Positions 39,630-50,113 of a stretch of 64,000 bases of DNA are shown here, piece after piece. The notes beneath the pieces are model-generated. The model did no database searches, was not told the DNA's origin, and saw nothing but the letters and a program-made list of their open reading frames with translations. Numbering within the stretch: the first letter of the stretch is position 1; every line of letters starts with the position of its first letter. The stretch spans positions 23,393,794 to 23,457,793 of the forward strand of contig OY987234.1 of NCBI GenBank assembly GCA_963920705.1, in the 5' to 3' direction. The stretch is from Odiellus spinosus. Lineage: Eukaryota; Arthropoda; Arachnida; Opiliones; Phalangiidae. Made by a program: the position numbers and the translations under genes.

Positions 39630-42600
39630 TTATTTCCTTCTCCTTTTAGCTTCTCCTTGCTTTCTAGTTTTAGATTTCGCTTCGTTAGTTTTAGGATCGC
39701 TGGTCGTTGTGAAAGCGGATTCCGCGTTTCCTCGTCTACTCTTGCTTAAAAGGTCATTGACTAGATCTTTCAAATCTTCCATTCTATTTTAATAATAAAA
39801 GTTCGTAAATAATATGATAAAACTAAAAAGACGTAGAAAACGAAAGCGGCTCCCTTTCAGTTAATAATTCTAGATTTTTGTCAAAAGTTTAGTGTTGACC
39901 TCGCTAAAAATGTTAAAAACGGTTTCAAGAATGAATGGGATTCTTTGTCTTTTTAATTTAGGCTTAGAGTACAAAGTTTAGAACCGATTAAAATAGTATT
40001 AATTAATAATTCGATAAAACTAAGTATTAATTTGAAAAGTATAGATATTTCAAATTGTGGGCTGGAACTTTAATTCCCCAAATTTTGTTCTAAGGAGAAT
40101 TTAGCTTAAAATTAAAAAGGAATATAAGATTTTTACTAAACCTGGAATGAGCCGAAGTTCGATTCTTATTTTTGGGAGTAGCGAGTCGACAAGGTACGGC
40201 GTGCGTATTAGCTTCCACAGTCGCCATTAAATCAGTTTGACACGTAACCCATTCCGTTACGTCGTATATGGCGCTATCGAGGTAAGCGTAGTAATGCCAT
40301 TTAAAACCAAACATGCTCGTTTCCGCCCAAAGATCTCCCTGAAAAAAGATTAGACGTTAAGTTCAATTAGAAAGATTCGAATGTAATTTCGATAAAAATT
40401 ATATTTAAATTACCAATCTAGCCACGTGATGAGTTTTACAAGCGGCGCAAAACCGGGCATTATCCGCTTGCTTTTCAGTTTTGTACCTTTTGTGACTTTT
40501 ACCGCAAGATCGACAGCCTAAAATGCTTTGAATCTGAAAAAAGAAAAAAATATGTTAAAGACTCCTTTCGAGCGAGTACTCGCTTCGAACGAGTACTCGT
40601 TTTAGCCTTAATTACTCAATTTCTTACCTCTTCAATATTTTTCTGGATTCTTTCTAAAAACGAAGCCATTTCTTCGTTTCCTTCTAATCTTACGTTATTT
40701 TCTTTGTCAAATTCCGCTCGTTTTTCCTTTAAAATTGATTAATATTTAATAAAACTGTAGTTTCATTCGTTCGAGTTCATTTTTTTCTTACCGTATTTCC
40801 TAAAATTTCAAAGGCACTCGCCAAAACTTTGAAAGCTTCTTCGGCTCCGGGAAAATTGTTTTTATCAGGATGAACTAAAACGGCTTGAGTCTTGTATCTT
40901 TTCTTGATGTCTTCGTCGCCGCAGTCGCTCGGAACTCCGAGAATGAGGTAAGGATCTTGTCCTTTTAGTTTCAGAAGTCTTTCCACGGCTTCGCTACCTG
41001 AATATCGAACGTATTAAACGGCGTTATTAAAAAGTGATAAACCTCGAAGATCATTTTACCGTTATTAGGCAGCTTCTCAAATTTTGGATTTTCAGTTGAT
41101 TTTGCGGCGGCTTTTGCCACGTAACCGCTTAAACCGGGAGTTTTTAAAAAAATCGTAAAGATGACGGAAAGAGCGCGAAGTTTGAACCATTGGTAACCTC
41201 GGTGGGCGTACGAAGAACAAGCCGTTTTGAAAGTTTTAAATCTATATCGAATAATTTGATTATTTAAAGTTGACTTTGAGAAAGGATCAAAGTTACTACG
41301 GCAATTCTTACGTCAACCATCTCACTGTTAACGGTTTAACCAAATCACAGGGTTGCCACAGCTTTTTCATAACAAAATTCCCTGACTTTTTAGACCAATT
41401 TTGAAATTCCCCGACTTTTCCAGGTCTGCGACAACCCTGAATTGAAAAAGTGACCCTAAAGAATTGCCAGCGTAATTTCTATCCTTTTCTCGTTGAATGA
41501 AACTTGCCCTTCCCAAGCTATGACGATAAAAACGCATAAAGAGCCAACTACGACTCCGAACAAAGACACGATCCCGTCTAGGGTATATTTAAACCAGGGT
41601 TGGGAAGGCCATTGACTGACGCTAGACCATATTATGGCTAAAAAAGAGGAGCCACGATTAAAATTATTCTCTAAACGTCACTTCCCTATAGACTTACTAT
41701 AAAAGGTGACGAAATGATCGAGAATAGATTCCTTTTCAGTTTCATTCGAATGTCTTTTCCTACTTCCGCTGTGTCTAGGTAGTTTTCCCCTGTCACTTCT
41801 TTGCCTTCCTTTGACGCTAAAATTTTTTCTCTTGGCTTTAATTTCGCTCTCTCCATCGCGTTCTTCGGGATTTTCTTTCCTCAATCCGTTTAAAACGTTT
41901 CTACCTTTGTTTTTCTTATTTTTAAGATTAGAATTGGAAAGTTTTTTGTCCCTTTCTTTAGCGGAATTAGTTTCGTCTTTCCCTCTTTCTCCGCTCGGAT
42001 CGTTTCCCATTTTTCGTTCTTCATCTTCGTTGGCTTTTTTCCGCAAATTATTTACGTTCAAGGGGCACTTGATACCGGATGGACAAGAATTAGCGGGAAG
42101 AGTGTTGTTAAGGGCGGCGAAAGGGCGACATTTGCAAGCTTCGCAATAATTTCCTCCTCCTAGTTGTCTCTTTGATTCGGAATTATCCGGCTTAATTTCT
42201 TCGCTTTGAACAAAATCAGTTTCTAAGTTGGCTTTTTTCTTAGAGTTTTTCTTGTTGACAGACTTGGAAGAAGAAGAATTTCTTCGTTCGTTCTTTAAAT
42301 CTCGATTACCGTCGGTTGAAAAGAAAGACGGAGAGGCGAAATTTGTTTTATCGTTAGGTAAATTAGCAGTTTCGTTTCCCAAGCCTTTCTTTAATTTTTC
42401 CGAGTAGGATTCGGCCGGTCTATCACTCGCGAAACTCAAATCATTCGCGGAATTGTCAGTTTCTTGACTTTCGGCGCTAAAAGCCGACGCTTGACTCGAA
42501 CGTCTTTCGCGTTCCACTTCGTTTAAAAGTTGCAAGTAATAAAGGTAATTCCAACTATTCAAATTTCCATTAGTTTCCGAGTTTTCCCCCGAAGTTTCGC

Positions 42601-42889
42601 GATTGCAAACTCTCTCTCGATTATTAAAAAAGTGCCTAGAGGAATTGGGCGAAGATAGAGATTCAAAAGGAGGCATCGGCGGTAAGGCAAAGTCTGAACC
42701 GGTTTCTGGTTGAGAAGTTTCGGAAGGCCACTCGCTCGCGTTCATTTCGGAAGACAATACTCCGGTAGCTTCCTCGTCTTCCGCATCATTCGGACCACCA
42801 CCAAAGATGAACCGAGAATTGTACCAAGCTCGATATTCTTCGGGGAGACTTCTAAACGCGCTCTCAAAAGGTGACTCGTTTTCGCTCAT
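39630..42889 (-). CDS. DNAJC14: DnaJ homolog subfamily C member 14-like ER membrane chaperone
   Basis: DNAJC14-type proteins are ER membrane J-proteins that recruit Hsp70 and assist membrane-protein export in vertebrates. Eight exons in transcript order: 42889-41698, 41637-41504, 41306-41060, 40997-40792, 40726-40628, 40533-40414, 40338-40142 and 39783-39630, giving about 782 residues. The N-terminal 397 residues are polar, low-complexity Ser/Asn/Glu/Lys with an odd cysteine cluster (CEACKCRPF...CPSGIKC). A membrane segment (IVSLFGVVVGSLCVFIVIAW) follows in exon 2 and a second hydrophobic stretch in exon 3. The J domain (about 538-600) keeps the HPD motif (VLVHPDKN, 567-569). Next comes a CRSC...CAAC zinc-ribbon-like pair, then the family blocks DLWAETSMFGFKWHYYAYLD and YDVTEW. 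The border between exons 2 and 3 is uncertain because a MITE sits in that intron; the choice given keeps the frame. The start is the first ATG after a possible acceptor at about 42,907. Confidence 0.88.
41348..41439. mobile_element. 92-bp CAGGGTTGCCA MITE inside a DNAJC14 intron
   Basis: It begins CAGGGTTGCCACAG and ends GACAACCCTG, with TTCCCTGACTTTT and a close variant inside. It is a short internal-deletion member of the family seen at 25,396. It lies between DNAJC14 exons 2 and 3 and may have changed the splice border there. Confidence 0.8.
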
Positions 42890-42907
42890 TTTCAAACGTA
42901 TCTGCGT

Positions 42908-43629
42908 GGAAAAAATGTATAAAACTTGAGAACTTTTAAGCGAGTAGGTAAGGATTTGATTCTATCGAAAGAGAAAGTATCTCAGGGCTGGCTGGACGAT
43001 TTTAAACAAACTTGCCAGCTGAGAGATTACCCCAAAAATTCTAAATTAACTAATTAATGCACCCCCATTAAAAATAACTCAAGGGATGAAAGTTTGGACA
43101 TTTAATCTAATCAATACGCGCGTTGAAAGTAACTAATACAGGGCGATTATATAATAAAACAATTATTATACTTTAAAAGGTTTCGTTTACCGTTTTATTT
43201 TGAGCCTTGAGAAGTTGAGAATCAATCGTCCAACAAATAGCAAGAAGCCAAGGCCTTTTAGTTTCAATTCTCCTAAGCCTTGGTCAAAATTCAATAATTA
43301 ACTTGGCGATTAATTTAAAACCTATAGTTTAAAAACGCATAATCGGTAATAATTTCACTTCCTTTACTGCTTATTTATTATTTAGTTCCAAATTTAAATT
43401 AAAATGTTATCTTATACTTACAAATAAACTATTTTTCGATTACCGAAGGACTCGGCGTGCGCTTCTTTAAGTTCATGCGAAAACCCCTACAAGCGGACTT
43501 CTCCTCGTGATGCTTACCTGGGGGATAGGGGAAGGGGGGGCTATTTATAAATAAAATTAAATTTTCTTTACAATAATAATAATAATAATAATTGTATTTT
43601 CACAATTCATTAAATACGCGATTCATACC
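42908..43629. other. Intergenic, DNAJC14 to INIP
   Basis: I saw no coding exon. The stretch is AT-rich with an ATA microsatellite at about 43,569-43,591 and presumably holds the DNAJC14 promoter. Confidence 0.6.
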
Positions 43630-43635
43630 TTTATT
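43630..43635 (-). terminator. Polyadenylation signal of INIP
   Basis: AATAAA on the - strand lies 50 bp after the INIP stop codon. Confidence 0.6.
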
Positions 43636-43684
43636 TTCACTATATAAAATATACATATTCAAGTCAATAAGAAAGATTTTCTTA

Positions 43685-44375
43685 TCAAAGTCTAACAACT
43701 GGAGTTACTGTTGGAGCGGCTGCTACAATATCAAACCTAGGCAAAACTGGTAAGATTAAGTTTCCAAAAGATGAATCTTGAGTGATGAAATAGCCCACTG
43801 AATTGGCATGAGCGTGCTTTAAATAATTTCGGGCTTGGTATCGTAAATTCATAAGTATCGTTTCTCAAGATTTACAACTTACTTGAATCGCAGTTCGCTG
43901 ACTAGCTAAAAGAGTATGCGACTCCACAGTTCCAGATACAACAGCCTAAATAACAGAGAGTTCTTATTTATATCTATATAGATAGAAGTATATAGATACC
44001 AGTGATAGGCAAGTTCGCGAATGTTTACCCTAGATGACCATTGGCAAATTTCTCAGCACTGATAGACCTTATTTTTAATTATAAAATTTTTATAGTTCTT
44101 ACGGAAGTGACAACTCCAGGAACCGCGGCAGCCGTGGCTCTATAAAATAATCATTTAATTTAAATGTTTAAAAGGTATTTCGCGTCTCGGGCAAAGCCAC
44201 GAATGATATTTACATAGGTGTTGTTCCTTGTTTGAGAAGTAATTTCTTCGTCTGTAACTCTTCAAGAATCTTGCGGTTTTGTAGCTCTGAAAATTAAAAT
44301 ATTGATTTAACTAATTAAATCTATAATTTATACAATAAATTTACCTTGTTTCGAACTTGGAGGTTGAAAAGCCAT
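43685..44375 (-). CDS. INIP: SOSS complex subunit C (INTS3 and NABP interacting protein)
   Basis: INIP (SOSS-C) joins INTS3 and an hSSB/NABP single-strand DNA-binding protein in the SOSS complex, which helps double-strand break signalling and repair. Five small exons in transcript order: 44375-44345, 44286-44214, 44139-44103, 43945-43883 and 43816-43685. They join in frame to give 111 residues, close to the usual 104 or so. The N-terminal helix is NRKILEELQTKKLLLKQ. The strongest identifier is HAHANSVGYFITQDSSFGNL followed by ILPVLPRF, nearly the family signature. The exon 4/5 junction TAIQ|HAHA uses the acceptor TTTAAAG. The C-terminal tail after LPRF (DIVAAAPTVTPVVRL) is longer than in vertebrates. 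The exons are too small to stand out as open frames. Confidence 0.94.
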
Positions 44376-44616
44376 CGCAATTAAGCCTAATGAATGTGTA
44401 GACTGTAGACTGAATGCGGACTAAGATGCGCGAGCAGACAGCCGGAAATTAAGTTAAGCCAGAAGTGAACCTTTAACCTTTACAAACTCCTTGGCTCATT
44501 TCCAAGCGCTAAATTTAAAATGAAAAAAAAAAACGAGCTTGAATTTCAAACAAGTTTTTTCAACAGGAACAGGGTAAAAGGATTTAAATATACAAAAACA
44601 GCTAGAGCTTACGATA

Positions 44617-44707
44617 CAACAAAGCACTCGTCTATAAACAAAATACAGGCTAATAGAGTAGGAGGTTTTTATCTACCTAATTTCCATTCCTCTAAGCCGT
44701 CTAAGCA
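44617..44707. repeat. Local duplication, copy 1 (second at 44,924-45,018)
   Basis: Both copies start ACAACAAAGCACTCGTCTAT and end CTCTAAGCCGTCTAAGCA, about 90 bp with scattered changes, 307 bp apart in direct orientation. Element type unknown. Confidence 0.85.
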
Positions 44708-44710
44708 ATA

Positions 44711-44867
44711 CAGACATATTTCCAAATATTCGTAAGCTATCCCAAAAATTGGTTTTAAAATTTGTAAGCCCCGCCTCTATCGCAATGGCCGACACTTTTC
44801 TTCGATTGAGCAGACAATGTTTACATTTTTAGGACTCGCTATTGGCTAAAATTATTTGGGGAGACGT
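44711..44867. repeat. Dispersed repeat F, copy 1
   Basis: This segment of about 157 bp is nearly identical to 56,731-56,892. Shared runs include TTTCCAAATATTCGTAAGCT, CCCAAAAATTGGTTTTAA and GATTGAGCAGACAATGTTTA. It lies about 340 bp upstream of INIP. There is no protein-coding sense beyond a short shared frame. Confidence 0.88.
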
Positions 44868-44923
44868 TCATATAGCTGTAAATATACATAAACACCTTGA
44901 TAATAAGTTTAAAGAAAGTACTT

Positions 44924-45018
44924 ACAACAAAGCACTCGTCTATAAACGAAATACGGGCTAACAATAGAGTAGGGGATTTTTATCTAACTAATTTCCTTTC
45001 CTCTAAGCCGTCTAAGCA
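44924..45018. repeat. Local duplication, copy 2
   Basis: It matches 44,617-44,707 with few substitutions and one small insertion. Unlike copy 1, it is not followed by repeat F, so the two blocks move or duplicate separately. Confidence 0.85.
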
Positions 45019-45296
45019 AAGTGGCGGAGCACTTACAGACTAATAATAATAATGTATATTGAACGAGAGGAGAAAGTGGCATTCACTTATTGTGCCATGT
45101 ATCAGTTTCAGAAGTACATAGTAAAACACAGAAAAAAAAAAAAAAAAAAACAGCGTGTTCTAATTATCAGAAAACAGGAAATACAAATCAAAATAAACAC
45201 TTTAAGAGAAATATAATAAATAAATTAAAGAATACTCCAAGAATGAATTAAATTATTATTTTGTGGGCTCCTTTTCACGAACATCCAAAACCCTAA

Positions 45297-45437
45297 TTAA
45301 AGGGACTATCCCCGATTTTTTAAAGCCCCTTTAAATTCTTTTTTTCTAGCTTAACAACTTGTACAGTCAAAGCTAGACTGCGCGCGTAAGGGAAGAGCAT
45401 TTAAAGGGGCAAATTTGAGAGCAGATAGGGCCTTTAA
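45297..45437. mobile_element. TTAA-bounded MITE, family B, copy 1 (141 bp)
   Basis: It is bounded by TTAA and starts AGGGACTATCC. It ends GCAGATAGGGCCT before the closing TTAA. The interior shares TTTTTCTAGCTTA, TTGTACAGTCAAAG and AAAGGGGCAAATTT with the 141-bp copy at 47,039-47,179. It is non-coding. Confidence 0.85.
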
Positions 45438-45812
45438 CTATTAAAGTCGAAGCTACAGACATCAAGGACAAAGTTTTCTAATGGAAAATTTGTATTGTAC
45501 AATATAAAAGCGTAGCAGTTCGTATTTTAAGCAGTTTTTGACACCACCATGATTAATAGACTATAATTTTCGGGTTCTTAAACCCCAAATATAATGACCC
45601 TCTTATTTCGCGGTACTCAAGTTCCAAGAAAGTCGAAGGTTCCGGTCGCTGGTATCCGTTTCTAAAAGTACGACCCACATGGATCGATACCGCGCCTTTT
45701 TCGAGCCACACGCCATATACCGGATTTCCTTAATTAGGGATTAAAAAGAGCCCTTCGGATTACGCAAAAGACTCGAATATAAAAACAGAACCGATCCCCT
45801 TTTGTCCGAAAC

Positions 45813-45820
45813 TATATAAA
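45813..45820 (+). promoter_or_regulatory. TATA box of the C-type lectin gene
   Basis: TATATAAA lies 92 bp before the lectin start codon at 45,912. This fits a transcription start near 45,840-45,850 and a leader of about 65 nt. It is a plausible core promoter by motif and spacing. Confidence 0.5.
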
Positions 45821-45911
45821 AAAGCCTCCCACGATTGGATTTCTTTTCATTTTAGTTGCGCGCTGTTTCGCTACAACAACAGCCCGCCCGCGTTCGAATC
45901 AAATTATCAAA

Positions 45912-48900
45912 ATGAAAGTTTCCCAGTTTCAATTTTTCCTAATAGTCGTGTTTATAGGACGTATCACCCGGGCCCAAGAAGGTAACGAGTTTAAAAACGC
46001 TTTATTAGTATGAAAACGACCTTTGGAGTAGTAATTTTGGTTTTACATTCGTTTCCAGAGGACTGGGCTTGCGAAGAGAACTTCGTATCCATAGGGAGTT
46101 CTTGCTATTATTTTCACGGAATCGAAACTTTGGCCAATTACACGACTGCCATCAAATTTTGTCAGAAAATGTACGCCGGTTTAGCGGACTACACCAGAAA
46201 CGATACCGTCAACTATTTGGATCTTTTGCTGCGATCCGGATTTAGTCAAACTCCTTCGACATCCATCTGGGTTCAATCGACGGACAGAATCGATTGCAGA
46301 GCGGTCACCTTTCCGACTGATATCTCCAGGGCCATAACGATTCCTTGTAGCAAAGAAGCGGCTATTGTTTGTAGAAAACCGGGTAAATCTCTAAGCCAAA
46401 ATCGAAACGTCGTACCTAATGGTCGTAAAATCAACTCCCTAATCTTTAGCTTGCGAAGCCGGAACGTTACCGCGAGGTCCGGTTTGCTACTGGATGCATT
46501 CGGAACGGGTGACGTACGTCGAAGCCGAAAAGAGTTGCGAAACCGAGAAGCAATCGCCGGGTCGCTTAGCCACGGTGCGCAACGCCGAGATATTAGAAGT
46601 ATTGTCTCGAGTGGTCAAGGCGTACCAAATCTCCGGTTCAACCTGGTTGGGAATGAACGACCGCGAAGTCGAGGGAGTATGGCGCTATTCGGACGGAACC
46701 TTGGTTCGATCCGAAGACGTCGACAAATTATGGTTAAAAGGGGAACCTAACGGAGAACGGAAGGAAAACTGCGGAGCGATTTTCGGCAAAAGGTGGAAAT
46801 TCTTACTCGGGGACGAAGGTTGCGATTTGACGTATCCGGCCTTGTGCGAAGTCGACGCGGCCGCTCTTTCCGTTGATTTCGGTAAAAAGCGACATAATGT
46901 TTCTAATCATCAGTTTAGACCGGAAAAGAAGTTTAAAAAGTGGAGATAGAGAGGCCAAAATTGGTCAAAATCGCCCATTTCATCTCAAAATGGCAGCGGG
47001 CGCGAAGATAAGCTTACCGCTAAAGGATTACTAAAGCCTTAAAGGGACTATCTGCCCTTTAAAGTCGCCTTCTTTTCTAGCTTAGCAGACGACGTTGTAC
47101 GTAGCGAATTGTACAGTCAAAGTACAATATGGGAAGAGAATATTAAAGGGGCAAATTTCAGAGCAGATAGGGCCTTTAACTACGCGCGCGTTGCCAACTC
47201 GAGGGTGAAATGATGATAAGCCCCTTTATAGCGTTTTCCATTGGGAAAGCTACGATTAAATAAACTCGAAAAATATCTAACCGAAGTACGTGCCTTTATA
47301 ATACTTATTTGGCGGTGTTGAAATACGTTATTAATCACTTTGTAATTCAATAGAAGAAAGTTTAATAAAAAAAAGCGATACTTTATTGTATCGGATCATA
47401 ATACGCCCTTTCTGTTTTCTTTTTTTCATTCGTCGCCCTATACAGGTCCTTTTGTTCTGCTCTGTCAAAAAGGTTTTCGCTACTTCGACGGCCATTGCTA
47501 TCGTTTGATAAACGACCGAGAAAGTAATTACGTCGAAGCTTTCGACCACTGCACGTCTCTGGGTTCCTCCCTGTCCTTGGCCCGTTCCGACCAGATCCTG
47601 AAATTCGCGCGGGCGCTGGCTGACGAAGTTAAAAGCGGAAACGCGACGTATCCGAACGGAACTCTGGTTCCGCCACTTCGAGCTTGGATCGGAATGATGA
47701 GGGATCCTTCCTCCTACTTGAATCGAGGGAACTTGAAGACCTGGTTATGGGCGGACGGCGTCTATCAAGCGCCGGACGTCCTATCGGCTCCTAATACCAT
47801 GGTGAAAGAATGTCCTCCTACCATCGTCGATTGGCCAACCGCTTTCGCCGGACCGCCGATAGAGTCTTCCAGGAAAGGATGCGTTTCTTTCGTGGCCGCC
47901 GATAACTTTCATTGCAAACTCAGAAGCGAGTCGTGCTCGGCGCGTATGGGCTATTATTGCCAGCATAAAGGTAATACTACGCCTACGTATTATTCGTCTT
48001 CGAAGTTCGCGCTTATCTTTTCGCTAAGCTCGCCAATTTATTCACGAGAAATTGAACAAGATGCTCGAGGCTGTTTGGTTGTTCATATTCATTCCAAATA
48101 TTGTAATTTGGTCAGAAATGGTTCAACTTGTAATTCGAACAAATAAACTAAATGAAATAATCCGAATTCAAGAAAAAGAGACAAAAATATAATTTTTTAA
48201 AATCGGACGGGTTATTTCCTTTTGTCTATTTGGCCAAATTTCGTTAGAATGGTCCAATTTGAATAATTCTTGGCAAATTACAATATTTTTTTTTCCTGAT
48301 TGGGTGTGGCGATTTCTTTGAAGCGCGTTGAAATGAAAAGTAAAACTGACGTCACGCGTGAATGTAAATGTGAGAATAATTTGATCAATTTCTGATTAAT
48401 GAATTCGCGAGCTTGGCGCGAAATTAATTTGTCAAGCTGCCCCAATCGAATCAGGATGAATAATTAAAAAGAATGCTCAGTCTTAAAAAGGAGGCCATTT
48501 AAGCGAATTTTCCGGGATTTCGATTTAGAAGTTTAAATACTTAGCGACATTATTTATGACGACGTAAAATTTTGTCAGCTTGCAACCAAGGATGGTACCC
48601 TTTCTCCATCAACACTTGCCTGATACTAATCACTTCACCCAAGTCGTACGTCAACGCCAAAAAATACTGCGAGGCTCTTAAAAGCGAAATCGTTTTCGTC
48701 ACCTCGAACCGCGACCTTCAAGTACTTCGCCAATTACTTTCCAAGCTTTTACGAAGCGAAAAAGCGACCGTTAAGAAACCTTCTAGCGTTTGGATACAAT
48801 TAGTCCTGGAGGATTACTTGTCGGCCCCCAAAAGTTGCTACGTCGCTAGGACGGACTCGGCCAACGTTACCCTCGGAGATTGCGACGAGGAAAGAGCGTT

Positions 48901-50113
48901 CTTTTGTCAGGAACCGGCGCTGAACCAACCCAGAGGCAAAGCCCAACAGTTATTCGAAAGTCAAATGTTAAGCGACGGTTCTTACTTGCCCAAAGACGAC
49001 GACGACCAAGACGAATTTACCACCAGAAGAGGAGTGACCCCCATTCTTCGACCTACTTTGCCTACTTATAATATAACTAGGAAGGATAGACCCAACTCCG
49101 TAGGAGATTCTTCTACCGATTCGAGCGTACATACCACGACAGACGACTACGAAAACGAGCAAACGGAGGAAGATAATACTATCGACGTCCCTACTCAACC
49201 GGGTGAAAAAAGGACGACTAAAGCTCGAGGGACTAGGCCCACGCGAAAACCCAAACCAGATAGTTCCGGAAGTAAAGGGGAAAGTTCCGGGGAAAAAAAT
49301 GATAATTCCGCTGGAAAAGGAGGTAGTTCGGATGGTAAAAACGATACTTCCGGCGGGAAAGGGGACAACTCAAACGGTAAAAACGGTACTTCCGGCGGTA
49401 GAGGAGACAGTTCAGACGATAAAAACGATAATTCGGATGGAAAAGGAGATAGTTCGGGTGGCAATAACGATAAATCCGATGGAAAAGAAGACGGCTCTAA
49501 AGGTGGCTCTTCTGATGGTAGAGGAGACAGTTCCGGCGGTAAAAACAATAATGCTGGTGGAAAGGGGGACAGCTCTAAAGATGAAAGCGATACTTCCGGT
49601 GGAAAAGGGGGCGATTCTGGTGGTAAAAAAGATAATTCGGGTGCAAAAGGGGACAGTTCGAGTGGAAAAAATGATAATTCCGGTGCAAAAGGAGACAGTT
49701 CGAGTGGAAAAAATGATAATTCCGGTGCAAAAGGGGACAGTTCGAGCGATAAAAATGATAATTCCGGTGCTAAAGGAGACAGTTCGAGTGGAAAAAATGA
49801 TAATTCCGGTGCGAAGGGGGACAGTTCTGGTAATAAAAGCGAAAGCTCATCCGGAAATTCAAACGGTTCCGGAAGTAAAGGCGACAATTCGGGCAGTAAG
49901 GGAGAGAGTTCATCTAGCCAATCGGGTAGACCTAATGGAAGGCCGGGAGATTCGTCAACGAAAGCTGGCGACTCGAAAAATGAGCGGACGACGGAACTAT
50001 CGCCATCGTGGTCTAGAACTACTTCTAACCCCCCGAGAACCAATCCGGACGGTTCGAATGGTAATCAAATGGGATTATTTCTAGCGGTTTGTATTTACAG
50101 GTGCCTATCATAA
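45912..50113 (+). CDS. Secreted multidomain C-type lectin with four CTLDs and Ser/Gly-rich tail
   Basis: Five exons, 45912-45981, 46059-46382, 46450-46881, 47446-47970 and 48579-50113, encode 961 residues. Exon 1 is a signal peptide (MKVSQFQFFLIVVFIGRITR). Each later exon encodes one C-type lectin domain. CTLD1 (about 28-130) and CTLD4 (about 452-565) are compact and lack the calcium motif. CTLD2 (about 133-262) is canonical, with WLGMND and an EPN motif (GEPNGERKENC), which in the family favours mannose-type sugars. CTLD3 (about 282-449) has an enlarged loop and no EPN. The tail (about 600-961) is built of Gly-Asp-Ser-Ser and Lys-Asn-Asp-Asn-Ser units, likely heavily O-glycosylated or disordered. 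It ends in a short hydrophobic stretch, GLFLAVCIY. All four introns are phase 1. A glycan-binding surface or matrix role is inferred. The exact 3' end is uncertain. Confidence 0.85.
47039..47179. mobile_element. TTAA-bounded MITE, family B, copy 2 (141 bp)
   Basis: It lies in intron 3 of the lectin gene. Ends are AGGGACTATCTGC and GCAGATAGGGCCT inside TTAA, an almost perfect terminal inverted repeat. It has the same length as the copy at 45,297, which suggests recent spread. Confidence 0.87.
49640..49830 (+). repeat. 42-bp coding repeat in lectin tail
   Basis: A 42-bp unit encoding GAKGDSSSGKNDNS is repeated about four and a half times with few changes, inside a longer region of diverged 7-residue units (49,260-49,900). 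The near identity at DNA level suggests recent slippage or unequal crossing-over. Repeat number may vary between individuals. Confidence 0.88.

Noticed and set aside
41348-41439. DNAJC14 exon extension into the MITE
   Set aside because: One frame is open through the element, but the peptide is just the terminal repeat translated. An intron is more likely.
49195-50043. 282-codon antisense open frame rich in Pro, Leu and Glu
   Set aside because: It is the complement of the lectin's Ser/Gly/Lys/Asp repeats. Its periodicity equals the sense repeat, with no independent domain or splice logic.
49203-50084. 293-codon frame in the second sense frame
   Set aside because: It is a shadow of the same repeat, rich in Lys/Val/Ile/Glu, and the true frame continues CTLD4 directly.
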